From Aeromonas sanarellii (GTDB taxonomy: Bacteria; Pseudomonadota; Gammaproteobacteria; Enterobacterales; Aeromonadaceae), in NCBI RefSeq assembly GCF_000820085.1, contig NZ_CDBN01000014.1, positions 1 to 35,848 on the forward strand: a DNA stretch of 35,848 nucleotides, read 5' to 3'. The notes beneath the pieces are model-generated. The model ran no database searches. It saw only the letters and a program-made list of their open reading frames with translations, and was not told where the DNA came from. A program made the translations under genes and the position numbers. Shown piece by piece: positions 25,806 through 35,201 of the stretch. Every line of letters starts with the position of its first letter. Position 1 is the stretch's first letter.

Positions 25806-28800
25806 GTGTTTCATTCACTGCGTGCCCGTTTATCGCTCCTGCTCATGATGGCAGTCACCCTGACTCTGGCCGTTTCCGGCTTCTACGGTCACTCGCACCT
25901 CGTCGGCGAACTAAACGAACGCTTCGGCGATCTTCAGGTGGGGGCGTTGAACCGCATCGCCCAGAGCGCGGCAACGCCACTGTGGGAGCTTAACAAGGAT
26001 GTGATCGCTAATCTTTTGCGCGCCCAACTGGCTATTCCCGAGATTGCCGCACTGGAAATCAAAGATGTAAATGACGTGACGATTGCCGCCTTCAACCGCG
26101 ATGCCACGGGAGCTATCGTGGCGCTCAAGGACGACTTGCCGATGCATGCGCTCACGCTGGAGAAGGTGATCGTCCTCACCGATAAGCCCGATGAACGTAT
26201 CGGTCTCCTGCGCGTACAGTTCTCCCGCGACAAACTCGACGCGACCATCCGCAGCAACTTCTACCAGCTCATCCTGCAGATCCTGGCCGTGGATCTGGTG
26301 CTGATAGTCCTGTTGCTCACCAGCCTGCGCATCGTCTTCCGGCCGTTGGCCGATCTGCGTGAGGCGCTCATGATGCTGGGTGGACAGAACGGAGAGACCG
26401 CCAGCGGCATCACCGAGTTGCCGGAGGGCCAGCATCAGGAGCTTGCCGGCCTGATCCGCGGCTTTAACTTGGCGTTGCGCCGGATCCGCGAGGAGGCGAA
26501 CAGGCAGGAAACTGTGCTGGGGGGCAAGGCGCGGGCTGGCGAGCTGTCGCAGCAGTTGCAAAACAGCGACGATCTGGCCCAATTCGGCCAGCGATTGCTG
26601 CAATATCTTATCCCCTGGCTGGGGGCCGATGTGGGGGCCTTCTTCGTCCACGATGAGGACGAGGGCGATTTTCGCTGCCGGGCCGGATTTGGCATCGAAC
26701 CATCGGGTTGCAGGCCGTTCAAGATGAGTGAGGGGTTGGCTGGTGAGGCTGTGGCGACGGGCAGGGTGATACAGTGTCAGAACCTGCCGGATGAGGCAAT
26801 CAGGATCCAGTCCGGCCTTCTTTCTGCCGTGCCACGCACGCTGTCCATCGTCCCTATCCGAAGTGCGGAGAGGGTGATCGCCGTGCTGGAGTTGGGCTAC
26901 ATGAATGTTCCCCGATATCAGGAGGAGGTGCTGACCGACGCGGTGCCGGTGATCGCCTTCAGTCTTGCCTTGTTGATGAGCAAGCAAGCGACATTGCGCG
27001 AGTTGCAGGAGCGCAGCGAGCTGGAAGAGCGTACCAGGCTGCTCTTGGAATCGGTCAACGATGGCATCGTCGGGCTGGATACCGAGGGCGTGATGACCTT
27101 TGCCAATCCGGCGGCACCGGCCATGCTCGGCTACCGCACGGATGAGCTGGTCGGCCGGCAGATGCATGCGCTGGTGCATCACCATCATGCCGATGGGCGC
27201 GAGTTTCCCCTCGAGGAGTGCCCCATGTACCTGACCGGGCGCGACGGCCAGCCGCGCACCGTGGACAGTGAGGTGTTCTGGCGTAAGGACGGTAGCTCGA
27301 TTGCAGTGGAATACTCAACCACCCCGATGCTCAAGGGCGATACGCTGATCGGCTCTGTGGTGGTGTATCGGGACATTACCCGGCGCCGGGCGGCCGAGCG
27401 CAAGTTCAGGGATCTTCTAGAGTCCGCTCCGGATGCCATGGTGATAGTCAATCACGAGGGTGACATAGTGCTGGTCAACCGGCGGGCCCTCGAGCTGTTC
27501 GGCTGGAACCGTGAGGAGCTGCTGGGGCGCAAGATCGAAATGCTGGTGCCGGCGCGCTACCGCCCCCATCATCCGAGCCAGCGTGATCAGTTCTTTGGTC
27601 AGCCTCAGGCGAGGGCTATGGGGCAGGGACAGGAGTTGTTCGGCTTGCACAGGGACGGCCGGGAGTTTCCAGTGGAGATCAGCTTGAGCCCCATTGAGAC
27701 CGAGGATGGGGTGCTGGTATCCAGCGCCATCCGCGACATCACCGAGCGCAGGATAGCCGAGCAGGCCCTGCGCACGGCCAGCGAACGCCTGACCCTGGTG
27801 CAGGAGGCAGGCGGCATCGGCCTGTTCGACATCGATCTCGTGACAGGCCGCAACTACTGGACGCCGCAACTGGAGCAGATGTTCGGGCTCGAGCCCAGGG
27901 GCTTCGGCGGCACCCAGGAGCACTGGAAGAGGTTGCTGCATCCTGACGATGTCGAGTCAGCCAGCCAGGTCTTCGAGCGCGCGATCGAGGGGGGGGCCGA
28001 TCGGATTGAGTTCGACTTTCGCATCGTGCGTCAAAGTGACGGGGCAGTGCGAACCTTCAAGTCGCTATGCCGCTTCACACGCACACCAGACGGTACTCCG
28101 CTGCGCGCAACCGGGGTCAACATCGATGTCACGGCGCTGACCGAGGCGCGGGCAGTAGCGGAAGAGGCGACCCAGGCCAAGAGCGCCTTCCTCGCCAACA
28201 TGAGCCACGAGATCCGTACCCCCATGAATGCCATCATCGGCATGAGCCATCTCGCCCTGCGCACCCAGCTAGATCGCCGTCAGCGCAACTACATCGAGAA
28301 GGTGCACCGCTCGGCGGAGAATCTGCTCGGGATCATCAACGACATCCTCGATTTCTCGAAGATCGAGGCGGGCAAGATGGAGCTGGAGCTTATCCCCTTC
28401 CGTCTGGAGGACGTGCTGGACAATTTCGCCAACATGATTGGCCTGAGGGCCGAGGAGAAGGGGCTGGAGCTGCTGTTCGACACGGCGCACGATCTGCCGA
28501 CGGCGCTGATCGGCGACCCGCTGCGGCTGGGGCAAATCCTGATCAACCTCGGCAACAACGCGGCCAAATTCACCGAGCGGGGGGAGATAGTGGTGGGAGC
28601 CGAGGTGCTCCATGACGAGGGTGAACACCTGGAGTTGCACTTTTGGGTGCGCGACACAGGCATCGGCATCAGCGGCCAGCAGTGCGAACGGATGTTCCAG
28701 TCGTTCAGCCAGGCCGACAGCTCGACCACCCGTAAGTACGGCGGTACTGGTCTGGGTCTGGCCATCTCCAAGCGGCTGGTGGAACTGATGGGGGGACGCA

Positions 28801-30368
28801 TCTGGGTGGAAAGCGTGTTGGGACAAGGTTCGACTTTCCACTTCTGCGTCATGCTGGGGCGGCAGCGTGGCGAGCTGCCGCGGCGCATGTTCACCCAGGA
28901 TGAGCTGTTAGGTGTGCGGGCCCTGGTGGTGGACGACAACGCCAGCGCCCGCGAAATCCTCTATGGCATGGCCCGCAGCTTCGGCATTGAGGTGGATGTG
29001 GCCGACAGTGGCCGCGCCGCTCTGGCGATGCTGATAGCGGCCGAGGGCAAGTCACTGCCCTATGATCTGGTGCTGATGGACTGGCGCATGCCGGGCATGG
29101 ACGGAGTGGAGACGGTGCGGCAGATGCATGCTGCCAATCTGGCGCAGACGCCGTCGGTGATCATGGTCACCGCCTTCGGCCGCGAGGAGGTTCGTGAGCA
29201 GGCCGAGTCGCAGGGGGTGGAATTGCCCGTGGTGCTGACCAAACCTGTTACTCCATCTAACCTGCTGGAGGCGCTCGGCAGCGTACTTGGCAAGATCCGA
29301 CTCGTCGACAGCCGGACGACCGAGCGATCAGAACTGAATGCCAGCGCCACGGCCAGCCTGAGTGGTGCCCGCCTGCTGCTGGTGGAAGACAACGAATTGA
29401 ACCGCGAGCTGGCCAGCGAGCTGCTGCAGGAGGCGGGCATATCCCTCAGCCTGGCGGTCAACGGCCAGGAGGCGCTCGACCTGCTTGCGCAGGACGCCGA
29501 CTTCGACGGCGTCCTGATGGATTGCCAGATGCCGGTGATGGACGGTTATACGGCCACCAAGTTTATCCGCCAGCAGTCGCGCTTTGCCACATTGCCGGTG
29601 ATCGCCATGACCGCCAACGCCATGAGCGGCGATCGGGAGCAGGCGTTGGCCTGCGGCATGAACGATCACATCGCCAAACCTCTCGACGTGGCCAGTATGT
29701 TCGCGACCCTGGCCAAATGGATCAAGCCACGCGCCCGTCAACCAGTAATGGCCAGCGTGACTGCGCTCGAGGCTGTGCCGCCTACAGGTCTCTTACCTAC
29801 CGAGCTGGATGGCATTGATCAGGCTGCCGGCCTGGCCACCTGCCAGGGGAAGGCTGAGCTCTATCAGCGGTTGCTTCGCAAGTTCCATGCCGCCAATCAG
29901 GGCTTCGCCGCGCAGTTCGCGGCCGCCCTCGCGGATCCCGATGCCTCGGCGGCAACCCGGCTCGCGCACAGCCTGAAGGGGACGGCCGGCAACATCGGAG
30001 CCTTCGAGGTCGCCCAAGCGGCGGCCGAGCTGGAGTTGTGTTGTCAATCCAGTGCGAGGGGTGAGCAGCTCCAGACTGCGCTCAACAGGGTGGAACAAAG
30101 CCTGGCCCCTGTGCTCGCCGCCCTGGCCGTATTGGATGCAGATACGCTAGAGCCTGCGCCGTCGGTAGCCCTCCCCGATGCGGACATACAGCCACGATTG
30201 GCCAGGCTTGGCCAACTACTGGCAGAGAGCGACAGCGAAGCGATCGAGGTGCTGGTCGAGTTGCAAGCCCTCTCCCTGCAGCCCGAATTGGCCGAACGCC
30301 TGGCCAAGGTGGCACAGCAGGTGGAACGCTTCGAGTTCGACGCGGCGTTAGCGGCGCTCTTGAAGTGA
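25806..30368 (+). CDS. Hybrid histidine kinase with GAF, three PAS, two receiver and HPt domains
   Basis: This 1520-residue membrane sensor has TM segments near 8-30 and 157-178 bounding a periplasmic domain. Then come HAMP (to about 235), GAF (about 255-390), three PAS domains (from about 410, 533 and 656), HisKA with His801 in SHEIRTPMN, and an ATPase domain ([22 protein letters not shown]). Receivers at Asp1092 ([10 protein letters not shown]) and Asp1239 ([10 protein letters not shown]) are followed by a C-terminal HPt with His1388 in [11 protein letters not shown]. The start is GTG after AAGGAGG. It is probably cotranscribed with the solute-binding gene. The HPt may phosphorylate the upstream HD-GYP regulator, which is inference from proximity. 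Confidence 0.94.
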   Translation: MFHSLRARLSLLLMMAVTLTLAVSGFYGHSHLVGELNERFGDLQVGALNRIAQSAATPLWELNKDVIANLLRAQLAIPEIAALEIKDVNDVTIAAFNRDATGAIVALKDDLPMHALTLEKVIVLTDKPDERIGLLRVQFSRDKLDATIRSNFYQLILQILAVDLVLIVLLLTSLRIVFRPLADLREALMMLGGQNGETASGITELPEGQHQELAGLIRGFNLALRRIREEANRQETVLGGKARAGELSQQLQNSDDLAQFGQRLLQYLIPWLGADVGAFFVHDEDEGDFRCRAGFGIEPSGCRPFKMSEGLAGEAVATGRVIQCQNLPDEAIRIQSGLLSAVPRTLSIVPIRSAERVIAVLELGYMNVPRYQEEVLTDAVPVIAFSLALLMSKQATLRELQERSELEERTRLLLESVNDGIVGLDTEGVMTFANPAAPAMLGYRTDELVGRQMHALVHHHHADGREFPLEECPMYLTGRDGQPRTVDSEVFWRKDGSSIAVEYSTTPMLKGDTLIGSVVVYRDITRRRAAERKFRDLLESAPDAMVIVNHEGDIVLVNRRALELFGWNREELLGRKIEMLVPARYRPHHPSQRDQFFGQPQARAMGQGQELFGLHRDGREFPVEISLSPIETEDGVLVSSAIRDITERRIAEQALRTASERLTLVQEAGGIGLFDIDLVTGRNYWTPQLEQMFGLEPRGFGGTQEHWKRLLHPDDVESASQVFERAIEGGADRIEFDFRIVRQSDGAVRTFKSLCRFTRTPDGTPLRATGVNIDVTALTEARAVAEEATQAKSAFLANMSHEIRTPMNAIIGMSHLALRTQLDRRQRNYIEKVHRSAENLLGIINDILDFSKIEAGKMELELIPFRLEDVLDNFANMIGLRAEEKGLELLFDTAHDLPTALIGDPLRLGQILINLGNNAAKFTERGEIVVGAEVLHDEGEHLELHFWVRDTGIGISGQQCERMFQSFSQADSSTTRKYGGTGLGLAISKRLVELMGGRIWVESVLGQGSTFHFCVMLGRQRGELPRRMFTQDELLGVRALVVDDNASAREILYGMARSFGIEVDVADSGRAALAMLIAAEGKSLPYDLVLMDWRMPGMDGVETVRQMHAANLAQTPSVIMVTAFGREEVREQAESQGVELPVVLTKPVTPSNLLEALGSVLGKIRLVDSRTTERSELNASATASLSGARLLLVEDNELNRELASELLQEAGISLSLAVNGQEALDLLAQDADFDGVLMDCQMPVMDGYTATKFIRQQSRFATLPVIAMTANAMSGDREQALACGMNDHIAKPLDVASMFATLAKWIKPRARQPVMASVTALEAVPPTGLLPTELDGIDQAAGLATCQGKAELYQRLLRKFHAANQGFAAQFAAALADPDASAATRLAHSLKGTAGNIGAFEVAQAAAELELCCQSSARGEQLQTALNRVEQSLAPVLAALAVLDADTLEPAPSVALPDADIQPRLARLGQLLAESDSEAIEVLVELQALSLQPELAERLAKVAQQVERFEFDAALAALLK

Positions 30369-30575
30369 CGAAAATCAAATGTCGCCCCAATCAGCTGATT
30401 AAAAGTTGTGTCGCGCGGTAGTCAAATAAATCCGGTTTACAAATCTAGTTATCACCTGACACCGGCTTGAGGTGGGGGGGTTGGTGAATACTATCCCCCA
30501 TACAAACAGCGATGGTGATTCCACTTGTGCGTCGGGGCTGATGTTAGCCGGGAGTTAGCCGCCTCAAAAATGAAT
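30369..30575. other. Intergenic region between the kinase gene and the tRNA site
   Basis: There is no gene here. It contains the 12-bp palindrome AATCAGCTGATT and a run of seven G, but no obvious terminator for the kinase gene. It is the chromosomal flank downstream of the interrupted tRNA-Thr locus. Confidence 0.5.
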
Positions 30576-30599
30576 AAGGCTCGCATCGCTGCGAGCCTT
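30576..30599 (-). terminator. Terminator of the tRNA-Thr transcript
   Basis: A 10-bp perfect stem AAGGCTCGCA / TGCGAGCCTT with a TCGC loop, read on the minus strand, is followed by TATTCATTTTT. It lies nine bases past the tRNA CCA end, as expected for the tRNA's own terminator. Confidence 0.85.
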
Positions 30600-30607
30600 G
30601 CTATATC

Positions 30608-30653
30608 TGGTGCCGGTAATAGGAGTCGAACCTACGACCTTCGCATTACGAAT
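30608..30653 (-). mobile_element. Attachment site: 3' portion of tRNA-Thr(CGU)
   Basis: The minus strand reads the anticodon loop TTCGTAA, the 3' anticodon strand, variable loop, T-arm (GTAGG TTCGACT CCTAT) and acceptor end TACCGGCACCA of a thrW-like tRNA-Thr(CGU). The 5' side stops: beyond 30653 the sequence no longer pairs with the anticodon stem and there is no D-arm. It is therefore an attachment-site copy of about 46 bases left by integration. The intact tRNA should lie at the far end of the element, beyond the window. Confidence 0.88.
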
Positions 30654-30811
30654 CCAGATTGTTATAGAATCAAGAAGTTTCAACAAGAACGACAAATTTG
30701 AAATAACATAAATAAAATCAATAGAATGCTCTCTTTCTGAAGACTCATGTTGTCTCAGGTAGTTCCACGCCATATCATCACAAAAGCGGGGTATGGAGAG
30801 GGGTATGAAAC

Positions 30812-32131
30812 GTGGTGAATAAGCTACTCAATACAGCTACAGAAATCTCTGCTGCGGCCTTGAGAGAAGGTGCAACAGTGCAGCGGTTTGCAGTTCAGTC
30901 CAAGCATGGTGGCGGCTTGAAGTTGGAGCTTCGTAGGCACGGTTTGAAGCGTTTTATCTATCGTTACAAATTGGCTGGAAAAGAAGGAGAGTTGCTGCTG
31001 GGAAGTCACCCCGCTATGAGTTTGGCTGCTGCTCGTCTCGCCCATGCTGATGCTGTTGCTTTTGTGAAGCAGGGAATTGATCCGCGCCAGGCAGCGAAAG
31101 AGGTCAAGATCAAAAATACCCAGATGCCAACACTGCGGGAAGTGTATCGTGATTGGTTGATGTTACGCGCCAAGTCAAAGCCAATAGGTCCACGAACACT
31201 GGCTGACTATGAGGGAACTTTTACACGCCATATTGAAAGAGCTTTGGGCAATCTTCGTGTTTGTGACTTGTCACGTGCCGTACTGTATGAGCATTTTCGC
31301 CAAGTAGATACGGCTGAAGGGACACGAAAGGGATTAATCGTGTTGAATCAATGTCTGGATCATGCGGTTCTTCAAGGCTACATTGAAATAAATCCCGCTA
31401 GACTGTTAAAACCAGCCATGTTTGGAGCATCAATGCCGCCTCCTCGTGAGCGGTGGCTGGCTAAAGAGGAATTAAGGAAATTATGGCTTGCACTTGAGCA
31501 AGCAACATCAGGAGCTGGCGCCAAAGCGAATGGAGGGCGTGGTATAGCTTCTAATGTGGTGTTGTCTCTTTCGGTCGCAAATTGTTTACGAATAATTTGT
31601 TTAACTGCTGTCCGGCGCTCAGAAGCTGTAGCTATGAAATGGGAACAAATTAATGGTGATCGTTGGACAATTCCTGAAACGAAAAATGGACGAACGCATG
31701 TTGTAACATTATGCCCACTAGCGCAGCGTATACTGAAACAACAAGAGGCTTTATCACAGGGGCAATTCGTATTTGAATCTACTAGCAAGATTGGACATCC
31801 TATTACTGGTGATGCGGTTACCAAGGCGTTAGAACGTGTAAGGATAAAATACTTAGCTGAGCTTGAACCATTCAGCCCGCATGATCTGCGTCGAAGTGTA
31901 GCAACAGGTACAGCAGAATATTTGGATGCACCAGAACGATTAATTGAATTACTACTTAATCATGTACCAAAAGACCGTCTCATTAGGACCTACCAAGTTG
32001 GAGGGATGGCCGATAAGTTGCGAGTGCTATTCTTATCATGGGGTGGATTCATAGAGTCAGTAATTACCGTAACCACGGAAGAAAATGATACTGGAAATAT
32101 AGTTTCTGTGGATTTCAGAAGGAAAAAATAA
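30812..32131 (+). CDS. int: P4-type tyrosine integrase
   Basis: A 439-residue phage/island integrase with an N-terminal arm-binding domain (DUF4102-like, GGGLKLELRRHGLKRFIYRY), a core-binding domain and a C-terminal catalytic domain. The catalytic residues are in place: Arg268 in TAVRRSEA, His357 and Arg360 in SPHDLRRS, His384 in LLNHVP and Tyr394 in IRTYQ. It begins about 160 bases inside the tRNA-Thr attachment site. Start is GTG (30812 or 30815) after GGAGAGGGG. The base composition is AT-rich, unlike the chromosomal genes on the left. Confidence 0.95.
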   Translation: MVNKLLNTATEISAAALREGATVQRFAVQSKHGGGLKLELRRHGLKRFIYRYKLAGKEGELLLGSHPAMSLAAARLAHADAVAFVKQGIDPRQAAKEVKIKNTQMPTLREVYRDWLMLRAKSKPIGPRTLADYEGTFTRHIERALGNLRVCDLSRAVLYEHFRQVDTAEGTRKGLIVLNQCLDHAVLQGYIEINPARLLKPAMFGASMPPPRERWLAKEELRKLWLALEQATSGAGAKANGGRGIASNVVLSLSVANCLRIICLTAVRRSEAVAMKWEQINGDRWTIPETKNGRTHVVTLCPLAQRILKQQEALSQGQFVFESTSKIGHPITGDAVTKALERVRIKYLAELEPFSPHDLRRSVATGTAEYLDAPERLIELLLNHVPKDRLIRTYQVGGMADKLRVLFLSWGGFIESVITVTTEENDTGNIVSVDFRRKK

Positions 32132-32136
32132 GAAAG

Positions 32137-32161
32137 CACCAGCAAATGCTGGTGTTTTTTA
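32137..32161 (+). terminator. Terminator after the integrase gene
   Basis: An 8-bp stem CACCAGCA / TGCTGGTG with an AA loop is followed by six T. The T-tract overlaps the stop codon of the convergent small gene. Confidence 0.9.
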
Positions 32162-32542
32162 TTTGGATATCTTTTCGTACTCATCCCTAATGAGTCGAAT
32201 TATTACTTCATTTTTTCTTCGGTCAGTTTTCATGCAAATGTCGTCTAGCATACGAATTGTTTTTTCTGGCAAGACAACACTAACTGATTTTTTTCCATTG
32301 TTCTTGTCACGAAATGATTTTTGTGACCAGGCTGACTTCATTTTTCTAAGCGTCAGTTCTCTGGCTGGTGGAACTTCATTTAGCAGGTCAAAGAGTGTAA
32401 CGATGCAGTCTTTGGTTGCCGAAGAATTATCTCTGTTGATAAACCATATCGGAGGATTATTATTTCCTGTCTTTGGATTTTCAAACAAATAACTCCATGC
32501 CCATTTGCTATCACAATTTTCTATCCATGTCTTCACATCCAT
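32159..32542 (-). CDS. Small protein with C-terminal ribbon-helix-helix-like domain
   Basis: I do not recognise the family. The protein has 127 residues from ATG 32542 (a TTG at 32569 would add nine). The N-terminal half is rich in Trp and Asn (WIENCDSKWAWSYLFE, PPIWFINRDNSSATK). The last 45 residues (KKSVSVVLPEKTIRML, then KTDRRKNEVIIRLIRDEYEK) look like a CopG/Arc-type ribbon-helix-helix, which suggests DNA binding. No clear ribosome site was found. It is probably transcribed with the gene on its right. Confidence 0.65.
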   Translation of the reverse strand: MDVKTWIENCDSKWAWSYLFENPKTGNNNPPIWFINRDNSSATKDCIVTLFDLLNEVPPARELTLRKMKSAWSQKSFRDKNNGKKSVSVVLPEKTIRMLDDICMKTDRRKNEVIIRLIRDEYEKISK

Positions 32543-32599
32543 TTTTTGGCCAGTACTTTGCCATCTCAATTTTAAAAATTCAACATCCTTTATTTTCTG

Positions 32600-33124
32600 T
32601 TAATTTTTCGCATCGATTATATCAAAAAAAGAAATGATGCCATTTTTTTTGCTGATATTGTTAGTTGGTGAAAGGTCTAGACTCCAGTTGTTATATACAT
32701 GAAATGTCTGGGGTGCTTCAAATGCGCCATCTATTCTGATCCCAACGTCCATAGTTAAAGGTGATGCATCAGGATATTTAGTTAAAGAGCGTATGTATGC
32801 CCATACGTAATTACACAAGCGATCGTTTTTTGTATCTATCCAATTAAAATTTGTTTCGTTTATACACTCAGATTTAATACTGCTTATTATTAACTCTCGA
32901 GGGGGAATGTTCCCCTCAAAATTTTTGAGGGGAGAGCCAAGTCCACAATTAGCTCTATTTATAAGGATGCCACTATTATTGGAAAGGTAACTGATTATTT
33001 CCTCATCAGTTACAGGTAAGGATACGCCTTTATTTAATAATCTGAGGGTGAACTCCCTTTCCCTTTTGGATAAAGAGATCGTGGGTTTTATTTCTAGACC
33101 ATTCTCACCATATATTGTTGGCAT
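32600..33124 (-). CDS. Hypothetical protein of the integrated element
   Basis: A 174-residue protein I cannot assign. It has no signal peptide or membrane segment. The N-terminus ISLSKREREFTLRLLNKGVS is charged and may be a helix-turn-helix-like or helical segment. The rest is rich in Asn, Ile and Ser (YVWAYIRSLTKYPDASPL). It has the AT-rich composition of the element and is followed after 57 bases by the ribbon-helix-helix-like gene on the same strand, so the two may form a functional pair. Confidence 0.6.
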   Translation of the reverse strand: MPTIYGENGLEIKPTISLSKREREFTLRLLNKGVSLPVTDEEIISYLSNNSGILINRANCGLGSPLKNFEGNIPPRELIISSIKSECINETNFNWIDTKNDRLCNYVWAYIRSLTKYPDASPLTMDVGIRIDGAFEAPQTFHVYNNWSLDLSPTNNISKKNGIISFFDIIDAKN

Positions 33125-33857
33125 AATTTTATCAGCCTATAAAAATGCATTACTAAGTAATTTTGTTGCTGTTTCAGGTTGTTTGTTGGTTGTTTTTTAA
33201 CTTGTTTTTGAGTGATTTGCAATGTCTTTTTGTAGCGTGTTTTTCCATGTTTGAGCACGGCATCACCGTGCTTTTGTCCATCACCAGCTTACTTTCTTGG
33301 GTTCCGATGAAGCTATTGAAGGCCTACCGTGTCGGGGAGGATGGCATGTAATCTCTATCAACGGGCATGTTGATAGGCGCGCAGGGCTTGCCAAAATACA
33401 ACCCTAGGCACTTGAATGCCTGTGCCCATAATTGGGCCACGTTATCACTCTGTGAGTGAGGAGCACAAAGAGATGCCTTCACTTAGTGAATGTTGGGTAA
33501 TGATATCTGGATCGTTAACGTTGAATACATGGCACAAGTTACATGAAGCCATCACACGCAATCACCAATGCAGAGGAATGATCAACCTATTGGCTTGAGT
33601 GAAGCACTTCATGGATACAGTGTCGTCTCTCCCTGGAAATGGCTATGAAACAGTGAAGGTGTAGCACTATTAGGATCAGGTTTTTAGCTTAGCTCACCAA
33701 GTTGGTGCCTCAGCTCTACTAATGAGATGTAGACCTGTGCCTTTTAAAGGGCTCTCTTGGGTAACGGAATTTGATCAAGATATATGGGGTTTACGTTTTC
33801 TGTTTCGCTATGTTTTTACACGAGCACCACGTCCTATGGACGACAAAGGAGCTCATC
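33125..33857. other. Gene-free, hairpin-rich stretch of the element
   Basis: No convincing gene was found. Short inverted repeats are unusually dense: AGCACGG / CCGTGCT (33254-33272, then TTTT, possibly a terminator), CTATCAAC / GTTGATAG (33355-33376), AGGCA / TGCCT (33406-33421), TCACTC / GAGTGA (33445-33459), TTCACT / AGTGAA (33478-33490), TGAAG / CTTCA (33600-33611) and CACCAA / TTGGTG (33695-33707). It could hold a structured RNA, a replication origin or operators for AlpA. Confidence 0.5.
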
Positions 33858-34034
33858 ATGAAACTACTTAAGTTGAAAGATGTCATCGCAATGACATCAC
33901 TCTCTAAAGCATCAGTTTATCGTCAGATGAATGACGGTAAATTTCCTGCATCAGTCAAGATAGGCCCAAGATCTGTTGCTTGGGTTAGCTCTGAAATAGA
34001 GTCTTGGATTGAAGAGAAAATAAATCTTCGCTAG
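33858..34034 (+). CDS. AlpA-family transcriptional regulator
   Basis: A 58-residue excisionase/AlpA-like helix-turn-helix protein. MKLLKLKDVIAMTSLSKAS, then VYRQMNDGKFPASVKIGPRS and VAWVSSEIESWIEE, give the classic winged-helix HTH_17 pattern. The ATG at 33858 has AAAGGAG upstream; the open frame continues further up but is not part of the family. AlpA proteins activate integrase or excision genes of P4-like elements, so it probably controls mobility of this element. Confidence 0.9.
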   Translation: MKLLKLKDVIAMTSLSKASVYRQMNDGKFPASVKIGPRSVAWVSSEIESWIEEKINLR

Positions 34035-34384
34035 GGCTAATTTCTGAATAATAATTTGAACAAATTAGCTCGTTGTTCAGGCTACAAGTCTTGTCCTATC
34101 AGGGATTAGAGTTATTTGGTTGGTTTGACATTAAATGCTTGGTGTCGGCAATAGTAATATATAAATAAAGAGTGCAAGTAAACACCGAATAAAGCTGGAT
34201 ACACAGTATGCAGATCGACAGTACAAGCATGTCGATGTCATAACTATCAGCATACCGGAATCCATAACCTATCATATCGCTATGTTGATATCGCTGTTTC
34301 AAACCTTCAATGAAAGTGTGCTAGTGCACACTTGCAAACTGCTACCTTAATTTTAATGCAGGCATACATTCGCAGCATGTAGCC
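34035..34384. other. Non-coding region before the Gp2-like gene, with inverted and direct repeats
   Basis: No gene was seen. AGTGTGC / GCACACT with a TAGT loop (34315-34332) forms an 18-bp inverted repeat. ATATCGCT occurs twice, 14 bases apart (34274 and 34288). TCGACA / TGTCGA lies near 34206-34226. Position and repeats would fit an operator or an origin for the downstream gene. Confidence 0.4.
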
Positions 34385-35077
34385 ATGCTCTTATCTATGG
34401 AATTTAATATGTTCGACACTCTTAATGAATATCGAGTGGCGGCTGAACGCCACTACCAGAAAAATGGATATACTTTCGATAAGGATAACCTCAGTAAAAT
34501 TGTTGCTGTGATGAATCATGCTTTTGCTCAATACTCTAGGGTATTTGCTTTTAGAGTTGACCTTCGCTTCCCTGATAATTTGTTTACCAGGATGCTATCA
34601 GAAGGTAGTTCACGTTATCATGGCGCTGTGCTGAAAGCTTTCTTTACGGAAATTGAAAAACTATTTTTTCTGGATCAGATACGCCAAGCTACAAATGGGA
34701 AAAGAGTTCGCAAAACCGCAATCAGATATGTTTGGGCCAGGGAGCAAACAGCAGAGGCTGTCGTTCCTCACTATCACTTGATGTTTTTCTTAAATGGGGA
34801 TGCCTATTGCTCTCTGGGGAGATTTAAGTCTGAGAATATGAATCTGGCAAACAAGCTTAGAGTGGCTTGGCATCGAGCAGTCTTTGAAACGGATTTATCA
34901 ATTGATTTTTGCAGGAGGCGAGGATTGGTTCAACTTTCTGAGGAGGGACAGCACGAAGTTTTTTCAGATGATCCTGTGGCTATAAAAAAAGTGCTGCTCC
35001 ATGCCGCCTACCTTGCCAAAATGGAATCCAAGCGCCGTGGGCAGGGATATCAGTGTTTCGGGGGGAGTAACCTTTGA
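34385..35077 (+). CDS. YagK/YfjJ-domain protein (inovirus Gp2-like, possible replication protein)
   Basis: A 230-residue protein resembling the YagK/YfjJ C-terminal family found in P4-like islands and as Gp2 of filamentous-phage-like elements. The central VVPHYHLMFFLNGDAY puts a His-Tyr-His at 129-131. It looks like the HUH motif of rolling-circle initiators, although a catalytic tyrosine cannot be assigned by eye. ATGs at 34385, 34397 and 34409 are all possible and none has a strong ribosome site. It follows alpA and the repeat-containing spacer. Confidence 0.75.
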   Translation: MLLSMEFNMFDTLNEYRVAAERHYQKNGYTFDKDNLSKIVAVMNHAFAQYSRVFAFRVDLRFPDNLFTRMLSEGSSRYHGAVLKAFFTEIEKLFFLDQIRQATNGKRVRKTAIRYVWAREQTAEAVVPHYHLMFFLNGDAYCSLGRFKSENMNLANKLRVAWHRAVFETDLSIDFCRRRGLVQLSEEGQHEVFSDDPVAIKKVLLHAAYLAKMESKRRGQGYQCFGGSNL

Positions 35078-35129
35078 AGGCTGATTGGTGTTGATAAAAA
35101 GACTTTTAATGCAGTTTTAGATGGCATCT

Positions 35130-35155
35130 GATCCGGGAGTTTCTGCTCCCGGATC
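35130..35155. terminator. Hairpin after the Gp2-like gene
   Basis: A perfect 10-bp stem GATCCGGGAG / CTCCCGGATC with a TTTCTG loop lies 52 bases past the stop. Only a weak T-rich tail (TGTTAAG) follows, so termination is plausible but not certain. Confidence 0.55.
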
Positions 35156-35201
35156 TGTTAAGCTAATCCTTCATTTGTTATCGCATCAGTTGGAGTACTC
35201 A

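Noticed and set aside
30608..30653. A functional tRNA gene.
   Set aside because: The 5' half (acceptor 5' strand, D-arm, anticodon 5' strand) is missing, so only an attachment-site copy is present.
30564..30773. A 69-codon minus-strand frame across the tRNA fragment.
   Set aside because: Its middle is simply the tRNA-Thr 3' end read as protein; it has no ribosome site or family signal.
33163..33598. Two plus-strand frames of about 60 codons (33163-33351 and 33416-33598).
   Set aside because: There is no ribosome site and no recognisable family. They cross a cluster of inverted repeats, and their composition fits chance frames in AT-rich DNA.
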